DNA of 64,000 nt from Chryseomicrobium sp. FSL W7-1435 (GTDB lineage Bacteria; Bacillota; Bacilli; Bacillales_A; Planococcaceae), in contig NZ_CP151997.1 of the NCBI RefSeq assembly GCF_038595005.1, positions 1,116,001-1,180,000 on the forward strand, given 5' to 3'. The position numbers and the translations under genes are program-made. The notes under the pieces were generated by a model. That model was not told the DNA's origin. It did no database searches and was given only the letters and a program-made list of their open reading frames with translations. The number at the start of each line of letters is the position of its first letter. Position 1 is the first letter of the stretch. Below are positions 14,781 to 23,525 of the stretch, one piece after another.

Positions 14781-15947
14781 TTATGCCATTTTAGCGCCTG
14801 TGATTTTATTGACAATGACTGTAAGTGCACCGTCACCTGTAACATTTGTTGCTGTTCCAAAACTATCTTGAGCTAAATAAAGGGCAATCATTAGTGAAAC
14901 CATAGTTGGATCAAATCCAAGCATTGTCTCAAGTAAACCTGCTGCTGCCATAACTGCTCCACCCGGAACTCCTGGTGCAGCTATCATCATAACTCCAAGA
15001 AGAAGAATGAATGGGAACATTTCAGATAAGGTTGGAGAACCACCTGTTAACAGGATTACTCCCATAGAACAGCTAACAAGTGTGATCATGCTTCCTGATA
15101 AGTGAATCGTAGCAAATAATGGTATGGCAAATTCGGCCACCTTTTCGTTAACGCCAGTTTTCTTCGATGACTGCAATGTAACTGGAATTGTAGCAGCTGA
15201 TGATTGCGTTCCAAGTGCTGTGAAGTACGCTGGTAACATTGTGCGTAAAAGGTGTAGTGGATTTTTTCCACTAGAAATTCCTGCAATCGTGTATTGCAAG
15301 AGTAACATTGTCAAATGCAAGGCAATGATCATGATGAACACTTTCGCAAATACGGATAGAATGGATTGGACTTGCCCTCCATAAGTCATGTTCATAAAAA
15401 TCCCTAGAATATGAAGAGGTAATAGTGGAATAATCACATAAGTAATCAATTTTTCAATAATGCGTTGGAATTCATCCATGATTGTCCGTAGCTGAGTACT
15501 ATTTGTTGAAGAGATTCCAATGCCGAGAACGAAAGAGAAAATAAGAGCCGTCATGACACCCATGATTGGTGCGATTTCTAATTCAAATAGGCCTGATAAT
15601 AAAGCCTCACCAGGGTTTACAACATTCCCTGCAGTCGTGTTTTCGATGAAGCCAGGTAATAAAAGTGTACCTACAGTAAAAGCGAGAGAACCTGCAATTA
15701 TCGTAGAAATATAAGCAGTTGTAGCTGTAATTCCTAGTAATTTACCTGCGCCTTTACCAAGGTGTGCGATTCCTGGAACAATGAACCCGATGATGATAAG
15801 TGGAATGGCAAATCCTAAAAAGCCGCCAAATAAGCTATTAAATGTAGCAAAGTAGCGTACAACGATTTCTGGTACGAATGATCCCAGGGCAACTCCTAAT
15901 AGGATAGCTAAGATAATTCGTGGCAATAGACCAAATTTAATTTTCAT
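14781..15947 (-). CDS. dicarboxylate/amino acid:cation symporter (DAACS family)
   Basis: 388-aa integral membrane transporter, Na+- or H+-coupled, for C4-dicarboxylates or acidic amino acids. It has about eight hydrophobic helices, the serine-rich reentrant-loop signature TQSSAATIPVTLQSS and a late loop DSFGTATNVTGDGA, typical of the family. It is somewhat shorter than the usual 400-450 aa. ATG 15947 has GGAGG about eleven bases upstream. It is divergent from the nuclease gene and convergent with the VWA gene. The exact substrate cannot be told. Confidence 0.85.
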   Translation of the reverse strand: MKIKFGLLPRIILAILLGVALGSFVPEIVVRYFATFNSLFGGFLGFAIPLIIIGFIVPGIAHLGKGAGKLLGITATTAYISTIIAGSLAFTVGTLLLPGFIENTTAGNVVNPGEALLSGLFELEIAPIMGVMTALIFSFVLGIGISSTNSTQLRTIMDEFQRIIEKLITYVIIPLLPLHILGIFMNMTYGGQVQSILSVFAKVFIMIIALHLTMLLLQYTIAGISSGKNPLHLLRTMLPAYFTALGTQSSAATIPVTLQSSKKTGVNEKVAEFAIPLFATIHLSGSMITLVSCSMGVILLTGGSPTLSEMFPFILLLGVMMIAAPGVPGGAVMAAAGLLETMLGFDPTMVSLMIALYLAQDSFGTATNVTGDGALTVIVNKITGAKMA

Positions 15948-16052
15948 GTGCAGTTAGTCCTCCTTAGAAATACATTTGTTTTTCATGAGCGTATCATATC
16001 ACAGAATAGTAGAAATACTTATTTTTTGAATAAATAGAATAATAATATGGTA

Positions 16053-16071
16053 CTCAAACTAGTAGTTTGAG
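16053..16071. promoter_or_regulatory. 19-bp palindrome in the symporter/nuclease divergent region
   Basis: CTCAAACTA-G-TAGTTTGAG is a perfect inverted repeat with a one-base centre, about 105 bp before the symporter start and 195 bp before the nuclease start. It has the form of a dimeric repressor site. The rest of the 319-bp gap (15948-16266) holds the nuclease -10 and nothing else I recognise. Confidence 0.4.
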
Positions 16072-16222
16072 AAGTAGAAAATCATTGTCTTCTTAAAATT
16101 AATTTGGTTTAAAAATAGAATTGGTCTAGTGAACTTGACCTATACAGCAAAGTTTCTACGAGAAATTCAAGCAAAAATGTAACCGATTTCAAAAAATAGA
16201 CGCTTTCTTTACAATTTTCAGA

Positions 16223-16228
16223 TATAAT
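16223..16228 (+). promoter_or_regulatory. -10 element of the nuclease promoter
   Basis: Perfect TATAAT at 16223-16228. The transcript would start near 16235, so the ATG at 16237 would be almost leaderless; this favours the later start at 16267. No good -35 is seen at standard spacing. Confidence 0.5.
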
Positions 16229-16266
16229 ATACTAGCATGATACTAAAGATGGAAAGGATGAACATA

Positions 16267-19200
16267 TTGAATTTGTTCAAACGTGCTTGGAGTAAGAGTT
16301 TTATCGCACTTGTCCTGGTTGTCTCATTAGTAATGCCATACATACCGGCACAAGCAAAAGGCGAATTCCTATCAACGAAAAGTACTACGATGACATTAGG
16401 AGATCGTACAATTTCCAAAACCGGTATGCTGACTGGTACAACTACAGCAGTAGTACAAAACACGCCTATTACAGTTGCCGATGCAATCGCCAATAATGTA
16501 GGGGCAGCCACAGTGGAAGGTTATCTAGTCGGAGTGGCCGTTTCAGGCACAAACTACGATCAAGAGCCTCCGTTCACAGGAGCAACAAATGTAGGTATTG
16601 CTGATTCTCCTACAGAAACAGATACAACAAAAATTCTTCCGGTACAATTACCATCAGGAGCAGTCCGGGCAGGATTGAATTTAGTAGATAACCCAACTTT
16701 ATTCCAAACAAAAGTTCAAATTACAGGTACACTTGGTGCTTACTTTAGCGTTCCGGGACTTCGTAGCGCATCTGCTTATACATTAGTAGCAGAGGAAGAA
16801 GAAGTGGTTGTAGCTGACGATTTATTCTTCTCGGAATATATTGAAGGTAGTGCAAACAATAAAGCATTAGAAATTTACAATGGCACTGGCCAAGCAGTTG
16901 ATTTAACGGGTTATGTTGTCGAGCTATACTCAAATGGTGGTACAACAGTACAAAATTCAGAAACTCTTTCAGGAACACTTGAAAATGGTGATGTTTTCGT
17001 TCTATATAATGCATCATCAAATGATGCTATCAAAGCTGTAGGTGATGTTGCTTCTACGACAACCTTCTTCAATGGAGATGACGCAGTAGTATTAAAGAAA
17101 AATGACGTCATCATCGATTCAATCGGTCAAGTAGGAACAGATCCTGGTACAGAGTGGAAAGCAAATGACGTATCCACATTGAACCAGACACTTGTGCGTA
17201 AAGCTTCTATCACGGGTGGGGATACAGATGCATCAAACGCATATGATCCTTCAGTGGAATGGAACTCATTCCCGATTGACACAGTTGAATACCTTGGTTC
17301 ACATCTTATGGAAGGTGGCGAAACAACGCCTCCACCAGCAGAAACTAAAGTGGCTGATGTAACAGTTTCACCTGCACCTGGTGCTGTGACAGCTGGAACC
17401 GAAGTAACACTTGCTACAGCAACTGCTGACGCAATTATTTACTACACGACAGATGGTTCTACGCCATCAGTAACAAGCACACGTTACACAACACCAATTG
17501 AAATTTCACAAGCGACTACTATTAAAGCAATCGCTGTAAAAGATGGCCTAGAATCAAGTGAAGTGAAAACATTTGACTATTCTATCGTAGCAGTCAGTAC
17601 GGTTGCAGAAGTTCGTGCAGCTGCACAAGGATCGACTGTCATCACAGAAGCAATCGTTACAACGGATATTCAAAAATTCGGTAACAACGGTTTCTATATT
17701 CAGGATGAAACAGCAGGTATTTATGTGTTTGTGAGCAGCGATACAGGGGTTAAGCAAGGCGACCGTATCCAAATTCAAGGAACTCTTGGCATTTACGCGG
17801 GCGATATTCAAATCACAAACCCAGTAATTACGAAAATAGACACGAATAATGCACTACCAGAAATTCAAGTAGTGAACGCTGCAGGTGTCAATGCAGAGAC
17901 ACAAGGTGAGCGACTTCTTATAGAAGATGCAACTATTTCTGCAATTCGTGATGCAGGTTTTGGCACAATCGAATTAACGGCTACAACGGAAGATGGTTCT
18001 TCTGTTCTTGTCCGAAATGATAATCGTAACGGCTATACGTACGAAGATTTCATGCGCCAATTTAAAGAAGGCGACGTTCTTGATATCTACGGCTTTGCAG
18101 GTATCTTTAATGGGACTTTCCAGTTCAAAACAGTTGGAGCTGAAAGCTTTGAGTTATCTGTAAAACCAGCTGTCTTTACAAATGTATTCCCAGGTACAGT
18201 AAATGAAGGACAAGCGATTGAACTTCTAACTGAGTGGGAAGATGCTACGATTTATTACACGCTTGATGGGACAACACCAACAACTGCAAGTGCAGTATAT
18301 GAGTCACCAATTGTTCTTGATGAGTCAACAACAATTAAAGCAATCGCGGTGACAGCAACTGAAACTTCAGAAGTATTCTCATTTAAATTCACAGTTTTAA
18401 AGACTGAAAACGTAACAATTGTAGAGATTCAAGGAGAAGATCACTACTCGCCATACACAGGTGCAGGTGTTTCTGGAGTTACAGGGGTCATTACACACTT
18501 CTATAATTCGGCTAACTTCTTTATTCAGACTTTGACGCCTGATGACAATCCAGCGACTGCTGAAGGTTTAGCTGTAAATCTACCAAGTGCACAAAGTAGT
18601 TTCTCAGTAGGGGATGTAGTTACAGTTAATGGTACTGTACAAGAGCATTTCTATGAAGGGTACTCAGATAATCGCCAAACAGATTTACCAATTACTCGTA
18701 TTGGAAACTCTACAGTAGTGAAAACTGGTACGGCAGCTCTTCCAGAACCAATTAAAATTGGAGAAGATCGTATTCCTCCAACGAAAAATATTGACAATGA
18801 TAACCTTACTTCATTTGATCCAGATGAAGACGGAATTGACTTCTGGGAATCATTAGAAGGTATGCGCATCTCCGTCCCAAATGCACAAATTGTTGGACCA
18901 CAGAAATACGGTGAAGTGATTGTGGTAAACCCAGATGCAACTAACAATCCATTTAACCTATTAGGTGGAATTAACATTTCTGCAGACGATTACAATCCAG
19001 AGCGCGTCATTTTCGATATTGATAATGAAGCGTATGTAGCAAAATCTGGTGACCGATTTGCGACAGCTCCAGTTGGAGTCGTTGGTTATGGTTTCGGGAA
19101 CTATAAAGTATTTACAGCAGTAGAGCAGTTACCTGAACTTATCGAAGGTACTCATCCAGATGAGACAACTGCAATCACGGCAGCGGAGCAAAAGTTAACG

Positions 19201-21249
19201 GTTGCCACATACAATGTAGAAAACTTCTCAGCGAATAGTGCAGAAACATCTGACGAAAAAGTTGAGCGCATCGCAAAATCATTTGTAGATAAGATGAAAT
19301 CACCTGACATCATTGGTCTTGTTGAAGTACAAGATAACGACGGATCAACTGATTCTGGCAGCTCTGACGCATCTCAATCTTATGAGCGTCTAATTGCAGC
19401 AATTAAAGCAGCTGGTGGACCGGAATATGCTTACACAGATATCGCACCAGAGTATAACAAAGACGGTGGACAACCAGGCGGTAATATTCGTGTAGGTTAC
19501 TTGTATAATCCGACTCGTGTTGACTTAGTAGCGGGTACTAAAGGTACATCTACTCAAGCTACACAGTGGACGAACTCAGGTTCACTTACATTGAATCCAG
19601 GTCGCATTTTAGACTTACCACAACCAAATACTCGCAAGCCTCTTGCAGCAGAATTTATGTTCAATGGTGAAAAAGTAGTTGTCATCACGGCTCACTTAAA
19701 TTCTAAAGGTGGCGACCAAGGTTTATTCGGAAAGAACCAACCACCAGTCCTTGGCTCAGAACCAGAGCGTATTGAATTAGCAACAATGATCAACGAATTC
19801 ATTCAACGTGGTTTAGAGAAAGATCCTAATTTAAATGTGGTAGTTGCAGGGGATATGAATGATTTCGAGTTCACACCTGCTATTACAGCTTTAAAAGGTG
19901 ATATTCTAGCTAACATGATTGAACAAGTTCCAGTTGAAGATCGCTTTACGTATTACTACCAAGGAAATAACCAAGTTTTAGATCACATTTTAGTAACAAA
20001 AAATCTTCTTGAAAAGACTGTAGTTGATATTCTTCATATCAACGCCAATAAAATGGAAGAGCATGGTCGTGCATCAGATCATGATCCAGTATTGATTCAA
20101 GTAGATTTCACGAAAGAAGTTGTACCACCGGTACCACCAGTTACGCCAATCACATACTCAAGCTATGTGACGTATGAAAATCAAAAATTAAGTAAAATCA
20201 ACATCACACAAAACAGTGTCCATGTAACAGTAAAAGATAATGTGGTGACAAGATTCGGTATCAACATTCTCTCGCAAGTTGCTGGATTGACAGGTTCAGG
20301 GTTGGCAGACAAAACTGTTTCACTAAATCCTGCTAAGCCTGGCGCAGTATATGATTTTGAAGGTGCAGAAATTAAAGAAGTTATTGTCTTAAGTCGACAC
20401 AAAATGGAGATTCGCAATGCACAAAACGTACAGAAATTTACGTATGTGAAAGTTGCAAAAGAATCAAACATTACCTTTGTCTCTACAATGGAACCTCCAG
20501 CTGAAGAGCCAGTAGAACCAACAGAACCAACAGAACCAACAGAACCAACAGATTATAATACAGCTGACGGTTACTACACAGGTCTTGAAAATTTATCAGG
20601 TGAAGCGCTGAAAGACGCGCTTCACGATATTATTGACGAGCAGATCGTCCTTTCCTATTCACAAGTTTGGGAAGCATTGAAATACACAGATGAGGACCCA
20701 AACAACACTAATAATGTGTCACTCTTTTACTCAGGAGTTTCACGTTCGAAATCTTTAAATGGTGGGAACGTAGGAGATTGGAATCGTGAGCACGTATGGG
20801 CGAAATCCCATGGAAATTTTGGGACAAGCAATGGTCCAGGTACGGATATTCATCACTTACGTCCAACAGATGTTCAAGTGAATAGCTCACGAGGCAATTT
20901 AGATTTTGATTGGGGTGGAAATGCAGTTACAAACTGCCCTGATTGCAAACGTGATAGCGATTCATTTGAGCCGCCAAACCGCGTTAAAGGCGATGTAGCT
21001 CGTATGTTATTTTACATGGCTACACGTTATGATGAGACAGATCGAGTGGATTTAGAACTTAATGAAAAAGTAAACAATGGATCGGCTCCTTACCACGGTA
21101 AACTATCTGTCTTACTTGAGTGGCACGAACTTGATCCAGTAGATGCTACTGAAATTGAAAGAAATAACCGCATCTTTGAAGCGCAAGAAAATCGTAATCC
21201 GTTCATTGATAACCCTCAGTGGGCAGATATGGTATTTGGAGCTAACTAA
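16267..21249 (+). CDS. giant secreted dual nuclease (EEP-type plus endonuclease I-type)
   Basis: About 1660 aa with a Sec signal ending near AQAKG. Order by rough residue: DUF6359-like OB-fold domain (65-175), lamin-tail domain (185-300; FFSEYIEGSANNKALEIYN), chitobiase-C-like beta domain (363-445; YYTTDGSTP), OB-fold domains (445-620), second chitobiase-C-like domain (637-710; YYTLDGTTP), ExeM-type OB-fold (715-860), endonuclease/exonuclease/phosphatase domain (976-1281; ATYNVENFS, VVAGDMND, ASDHDPV), beta domain (1300-1400), EPT linker, and endonuclease I domain (1434-1660; NREHVWAKSHG, DIHHLRPTD). It should degrade extracellular DNA/RNA for nutrients, like YhcR and ExeM. There is no LPXTG anchor. 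I prefer TTG 16267, nine bases after GGAAAGG; in-frame ATGs at 16237, 16249 and 16258 lack spacing. Confidence 0.88.
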   Translation: MNLFKRAWSKSFIALVLVVSLVMPYIPAQAKGEFLSTKSTTMTLGDRTISKTGMLTGTTTAVVQNTPITVADAIANNVGAATVEGYLVGVAVSGTNYDQEPPFTGATNVGIADSPTETDTTKILPVQLPSGAVRAGLNLVDNPTLFQTKVQITGTLGAYFSVPGLRSASAYTLVAEEEEVVVADDLFFSEYIEGSANNKALEIYNGTGQAVDLTGYVVELYSNGGTTVQNSETLSGTLENGDVFVLYNASSNDAIKAVGDVASTTTFFNGDDAVVLKKNDVIIDSIGQVGTDPGTEWKANDVSTLNQTLVRKASITGGDTDASNAYDPSVEWNSFPIDTVEYLGSHLMEGGETTPPPAETKVADVTVSPAPGAVTAGTEVTLATATADAIIYYTTDGSTPSVTSTRYTTPIEISQATTIKAIAVKDGLESSEVKTFDYSIVAVSTVAEVRAAAQGSTVITEAIVTTDIQKFGNNGFYIQDETAGIYVFVSSDTGVKQGDRIQIQGTLGIYAGDIQITNPVITKIDTNNALPEIQVVNAAGVNAETQGERLLIEDATISAIRDAGFGTIELTATTEDGSSVLVRNDNRNGYTYEDFMRQFKEGDVLDIYGFAGIFNGTFQFKTVGAESFELSVKPAVFTNVFPGTVNEGQAIELLTEWEDATIYYTLDGTTPTTASAVYESPIVLDESTTIKAIAVTATETSEVFSFKFTVLKTENVTIVEIQGEDHYSPYTGAGVSGVTGVITHFYNSANFFIQTLTPDDNPATAEGLAVNLPSAQSSFSVGDVVTVNGTVQEHFYEGYSDNRQTDLPITRIGNSTVVKTGTAALPEPIKIGEDRIPPTKNIDNDNLTSFDPDEDGIDFWESLEGMRISVPNAQIVGPQKYGEVIVVNPDATNNPFNLLGGINISADDYNPERVIFDIDNEAYVAKSGDRFATAPVGVVGYGFGNYKVFTAVEQLPELIEGTHPDETTAITAAEQKLTVATYNVENFSANSAETSDEKVERIAKSFVDKMKSPDIIGLVEVQDNDGSTDSGSSDASQSYERLIAAIKAAGGPEYAYTDIAPEYNKDGGQPGGNIRVGYLYNPTRVDLVAGTKGTSTQATQWTNSGSLTLNPGRILDLPQPNTRKPLAAEFMFNGEKVVVITAHLNSKGGDQGLFGKNQPPVLGSEPERIELATMINEFIQRGLEKDPNLNVVVAGDMNDFEFTPAITALKGDILANMIEQVPVEDRFTYYYQGNNQVLDHILVTKNLLEKTVVDILHINANKMEEHGRASDHDPVLIQVDFTKEVVPPVPPVTPITYSSYVTYENQKLSKINITQNSVHVTVKDNVVTRFGINILSQVAGLTGSGLADKTVSLNPAKPGAVYDFEGAEIKEVIVLSRHKMEIRNAQNVQKFTYVKVAKESNITFVSTMEPPAEEPVEPTEPTEPTEPTDYNTADGYYTGLENLSGEALKDALHDIIDEQIVLSYSQVWEALKYTDEDPNNTNNVSLFYSGVSRSKSLNGGNVGDWNREHVWAKSHGNFGTSNGPGTDIHHLRPTDVQVNSSRGNLDFDWGGNAVTNCPDCKRDSDSFEPPNRVKGDVARMLFYMATRYDETDRVDLELNEKVNNGSAPYHGKLSVLLEWHELDPVDATEIERNNRIFEAQENRNPFIDNPQWADMVFGAN
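20518..20550 (+). repeat. in-frame GAACCAACA tandem repeat (Glu-Pro-Thr linker)
   Basis: About four units of nine bases encode a Glu-Pro-Thr linker between the beta domain and the endonuclease I domain of the giant nuclease. Such a tract can vary in length by slippage without changing frame. Confidence 0.8.
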
Positions 21250-21326
21250 AGATAATTTTCTTTCATGAGAAGTGAAACTTTTTAATTAGTAAAACGTACT
21301 ACTAATTGCCAACCATTGTCTGGCAT

Positions 21327-21366
21327 AGAAAAAGAGAGCGCTGTCCAACCAGCACTCTCTTTTTTG
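21327..21366. terminator. bidirectional terminator between nuclease and YflT-like gene
   Basis: AAAAAGAGAG-C-GCTG pairs with CAGC-A-CTCTCTTTTTT around a short loop, with T-runs on both strands. It ends the nuclease (plus) and the stress protein (minus) transcripts. Confidence 0.88.
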
Positions 21367-21399
21367 TGTTCAGGCGATAATGGCAGCATTGTCACCTTA

Positions 21400-21738
21400 T
21401 TAGATTGGTCTACGACCGTATTCACGGTCTGCATAAAGTAAATGCTTGCCGCCTGATACATCATCATAATACTGTTTTCGTTCACTCTCTTCAAAACTCA
21501 TCCGATTGAAATGCTCATTTGTCTCATCATCACCTGTGACAAACTCCTTGAATTTCTCCCACAGTCCTTCTTTTTCATGTCCTTCATGTTCATTGTGACC
21601 CCGATAAATTCCTACTTTGTCGTCACGTTTAGACATGATGTACATGTCTTCATCTGTATATCCCTCTGCACGTAGTCTGTCCATTTCAGTTTGAAGGTCT
21701 TGCTCATTGTCAAACGTTTTGTAATAACGATTTTCCAT
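21400..21738 (-). CDS. YflT-like general stress protein (17M-like domain)
   Basis: 112-aa small acidic cytoplasmic protein. It begins NRYYKTFDNEQDLQTEMDRL with YTDEDMYIMSKRDD following, the pattern of the general-stress 17M/YflT domain, then a glycine/glutamate-rich hinge and a charged tail. Its molecular role is unknown; relatives belong to the sigma-B regulon of Bacillus. GGAGG lies nine bases before ATG 21738, and a sigma-B-like promoter lies at 21797-21822. Convergent with the nuclease gene. Confidence 0.8.
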   Translation of the reverse strand: MENRYYKTFDNEQDLQTEMDRLRAEGYTDEDMYIMSKRDDKVGIYRGHNEHEGHEKEGLWEKFKEFVTGDDETNEHFNRMSFEESERKQYYDDVSGGKHLLYADREYGRRPI

Positions 21739-21796
21739 AAATGAATTGCCTCCTTAAATGTTTTGAAATGCGAAATACTGTGCTGCCATTCTTACA

Positions 21797-21822
21797 ATTC
21801 CACATCTAGTAATCGGTTAAAC
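21797..21822 (-). promoter_or_regulatory. putative sigma-B promoter of the YflT-like gene
   Basis: On the minus strand GTTTAA is followed after 14 bp by TGGAAT, near the sigma-B consensus GTTTAA-N12-15-GGGTAT (the -10 matches four of six). It lies about 60 bp before the start codon of a gene whose relatives are sigma-B-dependent. Confidence 0.45.
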
Positions 21823-21940
21823 GTATTTTCGCAAATCAAGGAATATTATCCTAGTTAAGAGTATGATTTGAAGTTCTTGCGTCGTTTATGATTCTACTGA
21901 TAGACTAGACAAAGCAAACTAGTAAAAAGGAAGTGATGAA

Positions 21941-22495
21941 TTGATCGATGCTCTTATTATCTTCATTGCCCAACTGATCTATGTGCCCATTTTGACATTA
22001 AGAACAATTATGATGGTAAAAGGCATGAAGGCTAAGGCAGCCAGTTTTGGTATTGTAGAAGGGATAATCTATGTAGTAGCACTGGGTATAGTTTTCAGTG
22101 ATCTTTCTAATTATATGAATATGGTGTCGTATGCATTAGGTTTCGGTATTGGAATCTATTTAGGTCAGATTTTAGAACAGCGCCTAGCAATAGGTTTCGT
22201 GTCGTTAGAAGTAAATGTAATGAACAAAAATGAAGAAATGATTGACCGTTTGAGAAGTGAAGGGTTCAGTGTTTCTACTTCTGAAGTAGAGGGTATGAAT
22301 GAGGCACGGCGCTATCGTTTAGATTGTACAGCTCGTCGTGACCGTGAGCAGGAATTTATACGCATTGTTAGTCATCATGAGCCAAATGCATTTATCGTTT
22401 CCTATGAACCAAGAAACTTTAAGGGCGGCTATATTACAAAATCAATGAAACGAAATAGAAAACTAGCTAAAGAAAAGCAGCCGGGAGGAAGCTAA
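21941..22495 (+). CDS. DUF2179/UPF0316 membrane protein
   Basis: 184-aa protein with three N-terminal membrane helices (about 1-75; the start [23 protein letters not shown] is typical of UPF0316) and a cytoplasmic C-terminal domain of the DUF2179 type ([22 protein letters not shown] ... [20 protein letters not shown]). Function is unknown. The start is TTG 21941, about ten bases after AAGG; the nearby ATG 21934 runs into a stop at once. Its stop overlaps the next start by one base (TAATG), so it is coupled to the HAD gene. Confidence 0.8.
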   Translation: MIDALIIFIAQLIYVPILTLRTIMMVKGMKAKAASFGIVEGIIYVVALGIVFSDLSNYMNMVSYALGFGIGIYLGQILEQRLAIGFVSLEVNVMNKNEEMIDRLRSEGFSVSTSEVEGMNEARRYRLDCTARRDREQEFIRIVSHHEPNAFIVSYEPRNFKGGYITKSMKRNRKLAKEKQPGGS

Positions 22496-23130
22496 TGGAT
22501 AGCATTATATTTGATTTAGACGGTACATTGTGGGATTCACGACAAACCATTGCAGATGCATGGACGCAGGCGATACAAGGTGAAATTACAGGGCACCCTG
22601 GGTTTACGAAAGACGATATTGGAAACTTGATGGGATTGCAAATTCCCGTAATTGCTGAGAGGTTATTTCCAGATGCCTCACTTGAACGACGCAAAGAGTT
22701 AATGGATGCATGCGCAACAGTTGATCAACAACTTATTAGACAAGTGGGCGGGACCTTGTTTGAGGGAGTAGAGCAGACCCTACAAACGCTCTCGGAAAAG
22801 TATCGTTTATTTATCGTCTCTAATTGTGAGGATGGATACATTGAGGCGTTTTACGCAGCTCATGGACTTGAAAAGTATTTTGAAGACTTTGAGAATCCTG
22901 GTCGCACAGGTTTATCGAAAGGAAAAAATATTCAGCTTGTCATGGAAAGAAACAATCTAAAAGAGGCAGTATATGTGGGAGACACGCAAGGGGATCTAGA
23001 CGCCGCAAGATATGCAAACATCCCATTTATCTACGCTTCGTATGGTTTTGGTCAGCCAGAAGAATTTGATTATCAGTTAAATCTATTTAAAAACTTGCCT
23101 GAGTTAATGACGCTAAACGTTGGAAAATGA
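22495..23130 (+). CDS. HAD-superfamily hydrolase (phosphoglycolate-phosphatase-like)
   Basis: 211-aa phosphatase of HAD class IA. Motif I FDLDGTLWDS, motif II IVSNCE, motif III Lys in GLSKGKNIQL and motif IV VGDTQGDLDAA are intact; the helical cap occupies about residues 15-85. Substrate unknown. It begins at the A of the previous gene's stop codon and has GGAGG in the end of that gene. Confidence 0.85.
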   Translation: MDSIIFDLDGTLWDSRQTIADAWTQAIQGEITGHPGFTKDDIGNLMGLQIPVIAERLFPDASLERRKELMDACATVDQQLIRQVGGTLFEGVEQTLQTLSEKYRLFIVSNCEDGYIEAFYAAHGLEKYFEDFENPGRTGLSKGKNIQLVMERNNLKEAVYVGDTQGDLDAARYANIPFIYASYGFGQPEEFDYQLNLFKNLPELMTLNVGK

Positions 23131-23187
23131 AACTTTTTCGTAAGTCATTCGTAGAATAGCTATCTCTTTAAAAAGGAGCGGAAAAAT

Positions 23188-23478
23188 ATGAGTAATTTAC
23201 GTGTTGTAAAAATAGTAGCTTTACTATATCAAGTTATTCTAGCGGTTCCTCTGTTAGGTGGAGCAATTGTAGTTTCTACTGGATGGCAGGCCTTGACTGT
23301 CGCTTTCTTCATCCATTTAATTGTGTTCATTTTGGCACTTAAAAACAATGGTGCAAAATTAGCTTCTATTATGGGGATGATTACAAGTGTACTAGCCTGG
23401 ATTCCTGTTGTCGGTTGGGCATTGCATACAATCACAGCGTTGCTTTATGCATATGAAGTGTTCATTCGAAATAAATAA
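23188..23478 (+). CDS. small membrane protein
   Basis: 96-aa protein with three hydrophobic helices (about 8-30, 33-53, 57-85) and short loops; no family recognised. AAAAGGAGCGG lies just before ATG 23188, giving a good ribosome binding site. It follows the HAD gene by 57 bp and precedes a strong terminator, so it may be the last gene of a three-gene unit. Confidence 0.7.
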   Translation: MSNLRVVKIVALLYQVILAVPLLGGAIVVSTGWQALTVAFFIHLIVFILALKNNGAKLASIMGMITSVLAWIPVVGWALHTITALLYAYEVFIRNK

Positions 23479-23525
23479 AAAACTGTCGGCAAACTTCTTT
23501 TGGGAAGAAGGCCGACAGTTTTTAT
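23479..23525. terminator. bidirectional terminator
   Basis: ACTGTCGGC pairs with GCCGACAGT around a 20-base loop containing a second CTTC/GAAG pairing, with A-run before and T-run after. It separates the small membrane protein (plus) and the diguanylate cyclase (minus). Confidence 0.85.

Noticed and set aside
14597-14860. Minus-strand open frame overlapping the symporter end
   Set aside because: It crosses repeat copy 3 and the terminator and overlaps a well-supported gene in another frame.
16237-16266. ATG starts of the giant nuclease at 16237, 16249 and 16258
   Set aside because: The first is two bases after the predicted transcription start and the others have no room for a ribosome binding site; TTG 16267 fits better, though this is not proven.
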